A stretch of DNA of 13,676 bases from Phycisphaerales bacterium UBA1910. GTDB taxonomy: Bacteria > Planctomycetota > Phycisphaerae > Phycisphaerales > UBA1924. Location of the stretch: positions 132,137 to 145,812 of the forward strand of contig DDGE01000036.1 of assembly GCA_002337545.1 (NCBI GenBank), written 5' to 3'. Below are positions 1 through 6,148 of the stretch, in pieces (the stretch's first letter is position 1; each line of letters opens with the position of its first letter). The notes beneath the pieces are model-generated. The model did no database searches. It was not told where the DNA came from and was given only the letters and a program-made list of their open reading frames with translations. A program made the translations under genes and the position numbers.

Positions 1-489
1 CATCTGGGCATCAAGTTCGCGCGTGCGATGGGTGCCGAGGTCATCGTCTTCACCCGCACGGAAGACAAGGTCGAGGAAGCCAAGTCCCACGGCGCGTGCG
101 AGGTGGTGGTGACGGGCAAGGACGGCGCGTTCGACGCCGTCGCGGGCTCGCTCGACTATGTGCTCGATACCGTCCCCGTGAATCACGATTACAACCCGTA
201 CATCTCGACTTTGAAGATCGACGGCACATACATCATCGTGGGACAGCTCACGCCGCTGGAAACCCCGATCGAACCGGCCCAGCTCATTTTGGGACGACGC
301 TCGATCATTGGCTCGGCATTCGGCGGCATGCCCGAGACGCAGGAGGTCCTCGACTTCGCGGCAGAGCACGGCGTGACCTGCGACATCGAGATGCTCGACA
401 TCAAGAACATCAACGAGGCCTACGAGCGGATGAAGAAGAGCGATGTACGCTACCGCTTTGTGATCGACATGGAGACGATCAAAGGCTGA
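1..489 (+). CDS. Zinc-type alcohol dehydrogenase (MDR/cinnamyl-alcohol dehydrogenase type), C-terminal part
   Basis: Open from the first base in frame 1, so the N-terminus lies outside the window and the apparent ATG at 28 is internal. The 162 visible residues begin with HLGIKFARAMGAEV, which is the part of the NAD(P)-binding Rossmann fold just after the glycine-rich turn. Next come TRTEDKVEEAKSHGA (cofactor-side strand and helix), the LDTVP stretch, GTYIIVGQL, a GRRSIIGS segment and the closing NEAYERMKKSDVRYRFVID. This order is that of medium-chain dehydrogenases of the YahK/cinnamyl-alcohol dehydrogenase group, which reduce aldehydes to alcohols with NADPH. The zinc-binding half is not in the window, so metal and substrate cannot be checked. 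A terminator follows 25 bp after the stop, so this gene ends a transcript. The family call is firm; the substrate is unknown. Confidence 0.9.
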   Translation, partial: HLGIKFARAMGAEVIVFTRTEDKVEEAKSHGACEVVVTGKDGAFDAVAGSLDYVLDTVPVNHDYNPYISTLKIDGTYIIVGQLTPLETPIEPAQLILGRRSIIGSAFGGMPETQEVLDFAAEHGVTCDIEMLDIKNINEAYERMKKSDVRYRFVIDMETIKG

Positions 490-505
490 TTTGCCGAGTT
501 ATAGG

Positions 506-533
506 TTGTGTTCCCAGGCCAACATTGTATGAT
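506..533 (+). promoter_or_regulatory. Candidate promoter of the ubiquitin-like/DUF4132 unit
   Basis: TTGTGT (506-511) and TATGAT (528-533) are 16 bp apart. The -10 matches the sigma-70 consensus at 5 of 6 positions, the -35 only at 3. The -10 sits in the loop and 3' arm of the preceding terminator, so one short segment may both end one transcript and start the next. A promoter is needed between the terminator and the gene at 568, and this is the best hexamer pair I see there. No experimental support. Confidence 0.3.
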
Positions 534-547
534 GTTGGCCTGTTTTA
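515..547 (+). terminator. Rho-independent terminator of the alcohol dehydrogenase gene
   Basis: An 11-bp perfect stem (515-525 CAGGCCAACAT with 532-542 ATGTTGGCCTG) closes a 6-nt loop and is followed by TTTTA at 543-547. It lies 25 bp after the dehydrogenase stop and before the next gene's ribosome binding site. The T-run is short, but the stem is long and GC-rich in its lower half. Confidence 0.8.
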
Positions 548-556
548 CATATGTAA
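545..556. promoter_or_regulatory. Perfect 12-bp palindrome overlapping a ribosome binding site; possible operator
   Basis: TTACATATGTAA is a perfect 12-bp inverted repeat. Its right end overlaps the Shine-Dalgarno AAGGAG (555-560) of the gene at 568. If the TATGAT hexamer at 528-533 is the -10, the palindrome lies just after the transcription start, a common position for a repressor site. The regulator is not identified, and AT-rich 12-mers of this kind can arise by chance. Confidence 0.35.
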
Positions 557-567
557 GGAGCATGATG

Positions 568-990
568 ATGGCGACGATAACAATCCGCGATGAATCGACC
601 GGGCTCGGGCATGAAGATCGGATGTTCACGCTGGAGATTCCCAGCGAGTCGATGACGGTGCGTGAGTTGATCCGCGAGCGGGTGTATCAGGAAGTTGACG
701 ATTACAACCGTGCAGCGCGTGAACAGACGGAATCGCCGCGGTTTTTTGGGCTTGTGCAGCCTGAAAAGCACGAGGCCGAGCTCAACGAGCCGCTACGGGC
801 CAAGGAGTCACGCAAGACACGCGAGCTGGACTGGAAGAAGCAGTTTGAGGTCGCGATCGACGCGTACGAGCACAACCAGTTCATCGTGCTTGTGGGCGAT
901 GAGCAGACCACTTCGCTTGATCAGAAGATCGAACTGACGCCCTCGACCGAGGTGGTGTTCCTGCGTCTAGTGATGCTGGTGGGTGGGTAA
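568..990 (+). CDS. Small ubiquitin-like (beta-grasp) protein with C-terminal Gly-Gly, paired with a DUF4132 gene
   Basis: 140 residues from the third of three in-frame ATGs (562, 565, 568). 568 is chosen because AAGGAG at 555-560 is then 7 nt away; upstream in-frame starts lie inside the terminator. I do not recognise an exact family, but the layout reads as a ubiquitin fold. Two N-terminal strands form a hairpin (residues 2-8 and 19-24), followed by a helix TVRELIRERVYQEVDDYN (30-47). A charged insert (about 50-100) ends in a second helix, then comes a strand QFIVLVGDEQ (104-113). The tail LDQKIELTPSTEVVFLRLV resembles the last turns and final strand of ubiquitin-like proteins. The last two residues are GG, directly before the stop, as in mature ubiquitin, MoaD and ThiS. 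There is no signal peptide, so it is cytoplasmic. Only 3 nt separate it from the next gene, so the two are probably co-translated. The fold is inferred from pattern; the function is unknown. Confidence 0.8.
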   Translation: MATITIRDESTGLGHEDRMFTLEIPSESMTVRELIRERVYQEVDDYNRAAREQTESPRFFGLVQPEKHEAELNEPLRAKESRKTRELDWKKQFEVAIDAYEHNQFIVLVGDEQTTSLDQKIELTPSTEVVFLRLVMLVGG

Positions 991-993
991 TCG

Positions 994-3621
994 ATGAAAA
1001 TATTAAAGTCGTTCGGGACCAGTCGATGCTCGGAAGCAGAAGCGTTCTTGAAGTCCATTGATGATCAGGAGCTGAACTCTGATGTTCAGTATGAGCCTTT
1101 GCTCAAAGAATGGGTAGAGCGGTGTAACCAACTCGATCGGGAGACTCGCTTTGCATTCTGCATTCTTGTAATTGAGGAGTGCCTGTCAATCGAGCGCAAG
1201 GAGAAGCGAGTAACCTCATTTATGACCGGCTGGTATCGGCAGGGAGTCAAGTACGACTTGGTTTCAAAGAGTATCACGAAGGTGAAGCCAAGCCCTAATG
1301 AAAGTTATGAGCTCTTAGTGGGCCTGAGTCAGGCGCAGAGGGAGTACAGGCTTACCACCGCGTTTCGGGCACTGATTCGTTATGTCGTTCAACACTGGGA
1401 GCAGAGCAAAGAGCACCCCAAGCTTCATGAGGCAGTTCTTACACTTGAAGAGCAGCTTCGTTCGCATCCCGATAAAGATAATCGGAAGCTCGCGGTGCAC
1501 ATTAATGAGCAGATCCATGGTGAGGCATTTGTTCCGATTGAGCCTGGCGAGGCATGGTCTGATGCGGTTCTTGCAGAACTCAACACGGATCTGGAAGGCT
1601 ATGCAGATGCGTATCGCCGAATGCTCATGCACGCATCATCGGCATCAGGCAGTAAGCCGTCAAAGAAGTGGCTGAAGCAATCTGAGACGCTGATCGATGA
1701 GCTCGGAGAAGGTGCATTCATCCAGGCTATGGCACGCTGGTTCCCATTGGTTGCAAAGCCCAGAACCGCTCCGAGCCCGCGGCAAGACTGGCGGTCGGGA
1801 GCGATGGGAGATTTGCTCATCACGGATCAGAACTCAGAGATCCTTAAGGGGCTCTGTTGGTTCTCTAGTGTCCTAGAGGACGATCATCTCGCAAGGCTGT
1901 TGGGTTCGCTCGCGATCGAATCCTACAAAAAGATCCCCGGCATCGGTCCTCGCGCCGTCAAGATCGGAAACGCGGCTGTTTATGCCTTGGGCGCGATGCC
2001 CGGGAAAGCCGCGATCGGGCAGCTCGCGATCCTCCGGATCAAGCTCAAGTTTGCCAGCGCGCAGAAGCTGATCCTCAAGGCACTCGACCGGGTCGCCGAG
2101 CGGGAGGGGATCCCGCGCGATCAGATCGAGGAGATGTCGGTTCCCTCGTATGGGCTCGATAAGGTCGGCTTTGGTGAAGAGCAACTCGGTGAGTACACCG
2201 CCCGCCTGATCGTTTCGAGCAGCGGCAACACCTCGCCGGGCAAGCTGGTATGGGTGAAACCCAAGGGCAAGGAGATCAAGTCGGTCCCCGCCGCGGTCAA
2301 GGAGCAGTTCCCAGACGAACTCAAGGAGTTGCGAGCAAGCGTCAAGGACGTCAACAAGATGCTGCCGGTCCAGCGGGACCGCATCGACGGGCTGTTCCTG
2401 CAGCGCCGCAGCTGGCCCGTGGCGCAGTGGCGTGAGCGGTACCTCGATCATCCGCTGGTGGGGACCATCGCACGCCGGTTGATCTGGGTCTTCTCCGAAG
2501 GTGATGACCATGTCGCCGCGGCGTGGCTCTGCGACGACCCGGAAGGCCCGGCCCACGGCGAGGGAACACTCGTGCGTGTTGACGGGCGAGTGTATGAGCC
2601 AAGCGAAACCGCCACGGTCTCGATGTGGCATCCGATCCACGAGGACGCCGAGCCCGTGGCGGACCCGGTCCGGGGCGATGTGCTCGCGTGGCGTCGGTTC
2701 TATGAGGAACGGGGCATCGTGCAGCCGTTCAAGCAGGCCCACCGCGAGGTCTACCTGCTGACCGACGCGGAGCGGAACACGGAGGTCTACTCCAACCGCT
2801 TCGCGGCCCATGTGCTCCGTCAGCATCAGTTCAACGCGCTGGCGACGGGACGGTTCTGGAAGAACCAGCTGCGGATCATGGCTGACATGGAGTGCCACGC
2901 CCCCCGCCGCGACCTGGAGGCGTGGGGGATCCGCGCGGAGTTCTGGATCGAGGGCATCGGGGACGACTACAACGAGGAGTATGTCAGCCCGGCGGGCGCG
3001 TTCCTGTACATCGCGACCGACCAGGTCCGCTATTACGCGATCGAAGCCGCCCAGAACATGGGGCACGCGTGGAGCGGCCCCTATCAGAACCGTGGCGCGG
3101 ATGAGGACATCAACCACCCGATCCCGCTGGAGCAGATCCCGCCCATCGTGCTCAGCGAGACCCTCCGGGATGTCGATCTGTTCGTCGGCGTCGCCAGCGT
3201 GGGCAACAACCCCGAGTGGGCCGACGGCGGCCCCGAGGGCCGATTCCTGGACTACTGGCAGTCGTACTCGTTCGGCACACTCACCGGCACCGCGCAGACC
3301 CGCAAGGAGCTGCTCGAACGCCTTGTGCCGCGCCTCAAGATCGCCTCGCAGTGCGAGATCAGGGACAAGTTCCTCATCGTCCGCGGCAATGTGCGGACCT
3401 ACAAGATCCACCTGGGCAGCGGCAACATCCTGATGGAGCCCAACGATCAGTACCTGTGCATCGTGCCAACCAGTGCCATGAGCAAGGGACCCGGAGGCGA
3501 AAAGGTGCACCTCCCGTTCGAGGGCGACCGTGTGCTCGCGATCATCCTGAGCAAGGCGTTCATGCTCGCGGACGACCACAAGATCACAGACAAGACCATC
3601 CTCACGCAGATCAATCGCTGA
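994..3621 (+). CDS. DUF4132 domain-containing protein (MolR/YehI-like), 875 aa
   Basis: A large cytoplasmic protein of the DUF4132 family, to which E. coli MolR and YehI belong; its biochemical role is not established. Residues 1-290 are helical and weakly conserved. About 300-370 looks like HEAT-type helices (AAVYALGAMPGKAAIGQL). The recognisable core runs from PSYGLD (384-389) through KSVPAAVK (429-436), ARRLIWVF (493-500), the FKQAHREVYLLTDAE block (579-593), YSNRFAAHVLRQHQF (599-613) and EFWIEG (649-654). The C-terminal part contains YKIHLGSGNILMEP (803-816) and LPFEGDRVLAIILSKAF (840-856), the tail typical of this family. No WGR domain is seen. The start is 3 nt after the stop of the Gly-Gly protein, with only a weak GGTGGG upstream, which suggests translational coupling. 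Codon use changes near nt 1870-1920: hand-counted GC at third positions is 12/20 (994-1053) and 10/20 (1261-1320), against 19/20 (2881-2940). The protein is intact. Confidence 0.9.
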   Translation: MKILKSFGTSRCSEAEAFLKSIDDQELNSDVQYEPLLKEWVERCNQLDRETRFAFCILVIEECLSIERKEKRVTSFMTGWYRQGVKYDLVSKSITKVKPSPNESYELLVGLSQAQREYRLTTAFRALIRYVVQHWEQSKEHPKLHEAVLTLEEQLRSHPDKDNRKLAVHINEQIHGEAFVPIEPGEAWSDAVLAELNTDLEGYADAYRRMLMHASSASGSKPSKKWLKQSETLIDELGEGAFIQAMARWFPLVAKPRTAPSPRQDWRSGAMGDLLITDQNSEILKGLCWFSSVLEDDHLARLLGSLAIESYKKIPGIGPRAVKIGNAAVYALGAMPGKAAIGQLAILRIKLKFASAQKLILKALDRVAEREGIPRDQIEEMSVPSYGLDKVGFGEEQLGEYTARLIVSSSGNTSPGKLVWVKPKGKEIKSVPAAVKEQFPDELKELRASVKDVNKMLPVQRDRIDGLFLQRRSWPVAQWRERYLDHPLVGTIARRLIWVFSEGDDHVAAAWLCDDPEGPAHGEGTLVRVDGRVYEPSETATVSMWHPIHEDAEPVADPVRGDVLAWRRFYEERGIVQPFKQAHREVYLLTDAERNTEVYSNRFAAHVLRQHQFNALATGRFWKNQLRIMADMECHAPRRDLEAWGIRAEFWIEGIGDDYNEEYVSPAGAFLYIATDQVRYYAIEAAQNMGHAWSGPYQNRGADEDINHPIPLEQIPPIVLSETLRDVDLFVGVASVGNNPEWADGGPEGRFLDYWQSYSFGTLTGTAQTRKELLERLVPRLKIASQCEIRDKFLIVRGNVRTYKIHLGSGNILMEPNDQYLCIVPTSAMSKGPGGEKVHLPFEGDRVLAIILSKAFMLADDHKITDKTILTQINR

Positions 3622-3630
3622 GTTGCCCGT

Positions 3631-4239
3631 TCACCCGAGCGTCTCACACACCACCCGGCAGATATCCTCCGGCTCACTCATCCGCCCCGTCCCCGTGTGT
3701 CGGCACGCCTGCCACCCCACGCCGGGGCCGACTTGTTTGAACCCGTCCTGCTCGGCGAGTTTGACATTGCGCAGATTGCTCGGCTGATTCCACATCTGGT
3801 CATTCATCGCGGGCGCGAGGATGACCGGTGTCTTGGTGCGGTTGATCGCGCTGAGGATCAGGGTGACGACATCGTCCGTGCGTCCGTGGACGAGCTTGCT
3901 CAGCATGTCCATCGTGCACGGTGCGATCAGGGCCAGGTCGCAGCGGTCCGCCAGCGAGATGTGCTGGGGGTCTTTCGATTCGATGTGTTCCCACGAGCTC
4001 GTGTAGACGGGGTTGCCCGAGAGCGCCTGGAAAGTAATGGGGGTGACGAAGTTCGTCGCGGCCGGGGTCATCGCGACGGTGACCTGCGCGCCCGCTTGGG
4101 CGAGGCGCGAGACGACGGTGCAGACCTTGTAGACCGCGATGCCGCCACTGATCCCGACGAGGATCGATTTACCCTCGACATGCGGGCGCAGGGAGTCCGG
4201 CGCGAGCCAGTTCTTCGCGTTCGAGTCAGATGATAACAT
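3631..4239 (-). CDS. coaC: Phosphopantothenoylcysteine decarboxylase (CoaC), stand-alone
   Basis: The 202-residue flavoprotein decarboxylates 4'-phospho-N-pantothenoylcysteine to 4'-phosphopantetheine in coenzyme A synthesis, using FMN. Visible motifs in order are the flavin-binding GISGGIAVYK (29-38), the catalytic-histidine motif HISLA (His93), PAMNDQMW (143-150), which matches the family's PxMNxxMW substrate motif, and a cysteine in WQACRHTGTGRM (Cys179) on the substrate flap. In the commonest form this last motif reads ACGDxGxGRM; here Arg-His replaces Gly-Asp. The CoaB ligase half found fused in most bacteria is absent, so synthesis of the substrate must be encoded elsewhere. About 22 extra residues precede the flavin-binding strand. 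The ATG at 4239 has AAGGGG 7 nt upstream and lies 23 bp after the rpoZ stop, so the two genes form an operon. The rpoZ-coaBC order is widespread in bacteria. Confidence 0.92.
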   Translation of the reverse strand: MLSSDSNAKNWLAPDSLRPHVEGKSILVGISGGIAVYKVCTVVSRLAQAGAQVTVAMTPAATNFVTPITFQALSGNPVYTSSWEHIESKDPQHISLADRCDLALIAPCTMDMLSKLVHGRTDDVVTLILSAINRTKTPVILAPAMNDQMWNQPSNLRNVKLAEQDGFKQVGPGVGWQACRHTGTGRMSEPEDICRVVCETLG

Positions 4240-4262
4240 GGGTAAACCCCTTGTTGTGGGGG

Positions 4263-4499
4263 TTAGAGCAACGGCTCTTCAGCGACCGCCTGTTCGGGAG
4301 CCTGATCGATGAACTCAAGGGTGATCTTGTCCTGCATGATCTCTTCGACCACGATTTCAAGATCGGTACGCCCGTCGCGAGCGACGAGCGGGCGTGCGCC
4401 CTCCATGAGCTGACCGAGTCGGCGCTGGATCAGGGCCGTGAGCTTGAACTTCCCGCCGACCTTTTCGACGATTTCGTCACTTTTCAGGGCTTCGATCAT
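4263..4499 (-). CDS. rpoZ: DNA-directed RNA polymerase omega subunit
   Basis: A 78-residue protein with the omega-subunit signature: the N-terminal segment VEKVGGKFKLTALIQRRLGQL (11-31, read in two overlapping parts) covers the region that clamps the beta-prime C-terminus, followed by the GARPLV turn and TDLEIVVEEIMQDKI helix. The size is normal for omega. It assists RNA polymerase assembly and stability. The start at 4499 is supported by AAGGA 6 nt upstream. It is first in a minus-strand operon with coaC. A TATACT hexamer on the minus strand (4590-4585) could be a -10 element, but I see no good -35. The gene diverges from the DUF3553-type gene across 198 bp that otherwise show nothing I can name. 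Confidence 0.9.
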   Translation of the reverse strand: MIEALKSDEIVEKVGGKFKLTALIQRRLGQLMEGARPLVARDGRTDLEIVVEEIMQDKITLEFIDQAPEQAVAEEPLL

Positions 4500-4697
4500 C
4501 TGCTATCCTTATGGAGCTTCGTGCGTTCCCGTCGGGATCGATCCCGTTCGGGCGGTTTGGCTGACATGCAGCCGCGCGGGGGCAAGTATAGACACGCAAC
4601 GGGTTTGGGACCAGTAGGAATCTGGTTTGGGCGGTTTCTCGGCAGAGGAGAAATCGGACGATCTGATCCGAGGCGTCAAGTGTGCGAGAGGGCTTGT

Positions 4698-5342
4698 ATG
4701 ACGATGTCCACGATGACGGGGATGAACCCGGGTTCTGATTCTATGTTCAAAATTGGCGATCAGGTCGTTCACGCGTCCAAGCCCGAATGGGGCAAGGGCA
4801 CCGTGGTCAGCGCCGGCGCGGCTACCCACGAGGGGAAGAAGTGCCAGCGCCTGAGCGTCCGGTTCTCCCGCGCGGGGCTCAAAACGGTGATGACTGGGGT
4901 GGCCCCGATCGAGCCCGCCGGGCAGGTCGCGGAGGTCCTCAAGCCCAAGGACGACGCGCACCACGATCCGCTCCCGATCGCATCCGCGGGGCACAAAGAA
5001 CTCCTCTCGATCATGACGGGGATCCCCGAACGAGCCCGAGACCCGTTCGCGACCGAGGCCCAACGCCTGCGTGCGACCCTGGATCTGTATAAATATGACT
5101 CCGATGGCGGTGGCCTGGTCGATTGGGCCGCGGCACAATCCGGGCTCGCGGACCCGTTGTCGCGGTTCAATCGCCACGAGCTAGAGGAATATTATCGGAT
5201 GTTCGAAAAGAATCTGCGCAAACACCTTTCTCAGGTGGTGCGAGACGCGAACAATGTCCCAGCCGCCGAGTTGGTTTCGATTGCGAAATCCGCTCCCCCG
5301 GCCGCCCAACGGGCGTTGCAGAAGCTGCACCGCCCGCGTTGA
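4698..5342 (+). CDS. DUF3553-type protein with C-terminal helical extension
   Basis: 214 residues. Residues 16-74 (MFKIGDQVVHASKPEWGKGTV, with a later strand RLSVRFSRAGLKTVM) match the small beta-barrel DUF3553 module, which reads roughly as 'F xxGDxVxHPxxPEWGxGxV ... VxFxxxGxK'. The same barrel is often appended to UvrD/CarD-like helicases or found alone; its molecular role here is unknown. After a linker come charged helices (LSRFNRHELEEYYRMFEKN, about 164-182, then LRKHLSQVVRDANN) and an Ala-rich C-terminus. No signal peptide is present. Among four nearby in-frame ATGs, 4698 is preferred because GAGGG at 4688-4692 is 5 nt upstream; 4743 (residue 16, at the domain edge) is an alternative. 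It is transcribed divergently from rpoZ. The reading frame is open further upstream to 4230, but that stretch overlaps rpoZ and is not used. Domain call moderately sure. Confidence 0.8.
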   Translation: MTMSTMTGMNPGSDSMFKIGDQVVHASKPEWGKGTVVSAGAATHEGKKCQRLSVRFSRAGLKTVMTGVAPIEPAGQVAEVLKPKDDAHHDPLPIASAGHKELLSIMTGIPERARDPFATEAQRLRATLDLYKYDSDGGGLVDWAAAQSGLADPLSRFNRHELEEYYRMFEKNLRKHLSQVVRDANNVPAAELVSIAKSAPPAAQRALQKLHRPR

Positions 5343-5566
5343 CGAAACGCAACACCCGGCACAGCCGGACCCGTCTCGGAAGGATCCGGGACGACTCAAA
5401 CATCACACGGATGCTCAAAACGGACTGTCTGGACCCCACGGAGGGGATCTTCCCGGACCCGGCGATTTCGTGCGCCTTTGGCACGGCGTCTGGCCCAATG
5501 CGTGCAAGTGGAGTGGTGTCGGCGGCAACGCGTCGGCAGACATCCAATCCAGAAGGGAATCAGACT

Positions 5567-5842
5567 ATGAAAGAGAACGAGTTCCAGAGCCGTCTTCAGA
5601 ATCTCCTTGAGCAGATCGACACACTCCCCGAGTCAGAGCGCCCCAAGCTCGCAAAGCTCGCGGAAGAAACCCAGCTGCGCCACACACGCATGAAGAAAAC
5701 CATCGGCGAACTCCAGGAGTCGCTCGATCATCTCCGTCTTTCCGTCAAGTACCTCGTATTTGATCTGGAAGCGACACGCCGCGAAAACAAGTACCTCCGC
5801 AACATGCTTGAGAACGGCAACGGCGCCGAGGGCGCGGATTGA
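5567..5842 (+). CDS. Small coiled-coil protein, function unknown
   Basis: 91 residues, almost entirely helical. Heptad-like leucine and isoleucine spacing runs from residue 6 to 82, with a Pro-containing break near 21-26 (PESERP). The segment LDHLRLSVKYLVFDLEATRREN (53-74, quoted with its key residues L, Y, F, D, E, R) is the most distinctive part. From memory, small proteins of this pattern are common in planctomycetes and carry no experimentally proven role. The low-complexity tail GNGAEGAD suggests a free C-terminus. The start at 5567 has AAGGGA at 5553-5558, 8 nt upstream; the frame is open further upstream but lacks a ribosome binding site there. The 224 bp between the previous stop and this start hold only short inverted repeats (for example TCCGGGA 5385-5391 with TCCCGGA 5452-5458). 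No membrane segment or signal peptide. Confidence 0.8.
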   Translation: MKENEFQSRLQNLLEQIDTLPESERPKLAKLAEETQLRHTRMKKTIGELQESLDHLRLSVKYLVFDLEATRRENKYLRNMLENGNGAEGAD

Positions 5843-6148
5843 GCATCGAGCAGCGGTCACGCTCACACGCACAAAGAATGGATCGAATCGATGCCGGGTG
5901 GGTAGGACGAACCCGGTGTGCTCAGAACGACGACTCCTGAGCAACAGGCACATTCATTTCGGGTGGTTTTAGTCTCCCGCTCGATCTGAATGCCTCTCTC
6001 CACAAAGCCCGATCCGTTCTTCCAACGGGGTCCGCGATGCGGGCCCCGTGTGCAATTGAGGGCGTGGAGACGATTGAAGCGCCGCGAGGATGCCCCTATC
6101 GTCTCTGCCCTGCTAGAATGCAGCAGGCCCAGAATATCTGGGTTGATT
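5843..6148 (+). other. Hairpin-rich non-coding region ahead of tRNA-Ser
   Basis: 306 bp with no credible gene. It contains five inverted repeats. CCGGGT/ACCCGG (5894-5899, 5911-5916) and TGCTCAG/CTGAGCA (5919-5925, 5937-5943) both enclose 11-nt loops. A strong 11-bp hairpin at 6025-6049 has arms ACGGGGTCCGC and GCGGGCCCCGT (one G-U pair) around the 3-nt loop GAT. CCTGCT/AGCAGG (6109-6114, 6122-6127) and CCCAGA/TCTGGG (6128-6133, 6137-6142) lie immediately before the tRNA. None is followed by a proper T-run, so none is a textbook terminator. It could be a 3' untranslated region plus tRNA leader, or a small structured RNA. I could not match it to 4.5S RNA, RNase P RNA or tmRNA. Confidence 0.5.
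6074..6102 (+). promoter_or_regulatory. Candidate promoter for the tRNA-Ser gene
   Basis: TTGAAG (6074-6079) and TATCGT (6097-6102) are separated by exactly 17 bp, each matching the sigma-70 consensus at 4 of 6 positions. It would start transcription about 40 nt before the mature tRNA end. An alternative -10, TAGAAT (6114-6119), lacks a -35 partner. Weak evidence. Confidence 0.3.

Noticed and set aside
2810..3433. A 207-codon plus-strand frame inside the DUF4132 gene
   Set aside because: Ser/Arg/Thr-rich out-of-frame translation of a GC-rich coding region, with no ribosome binding site.
1873..3579. A 568-codon open frame on the minus strand opposite the DUF4132 core
   Set aside because: It lies wholly inside the strongly supported DUF4132 gene, in its GC-rich part where antisense frames stay open by codon bias. 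The translation is a low-complexity mix of Arg, Val, Leu, Asp and His with no domain.
568..3621. A complete ubiquitin-type conjugation operon
   Set aside because: Only the Gly-Gly protein and the DUF4132 gene are present. I see no E1-like ThiF domain, E2-like fold or JAB/JAMM HxH-D motif in any frame, so the claim is limited to a ubiquitin-like protein and its partner.
4230..4697. Upstream extension of the DUF3553-type reading frame
   Set aside because: It overlaps the whole of rpoZ on the other strand, and the translation before 4698 has no domain character. GAGGG with an ATG at 4698 gives a better start.
5123..5566. Upstream extension of the coiled-coil protein frame
   Set aside because: It overlaps the end of the DUF3553-type gene, and the translated part is Arg/Pro/Ser-rich noise. 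The ATG at 5567 has a good ribosome binding site.
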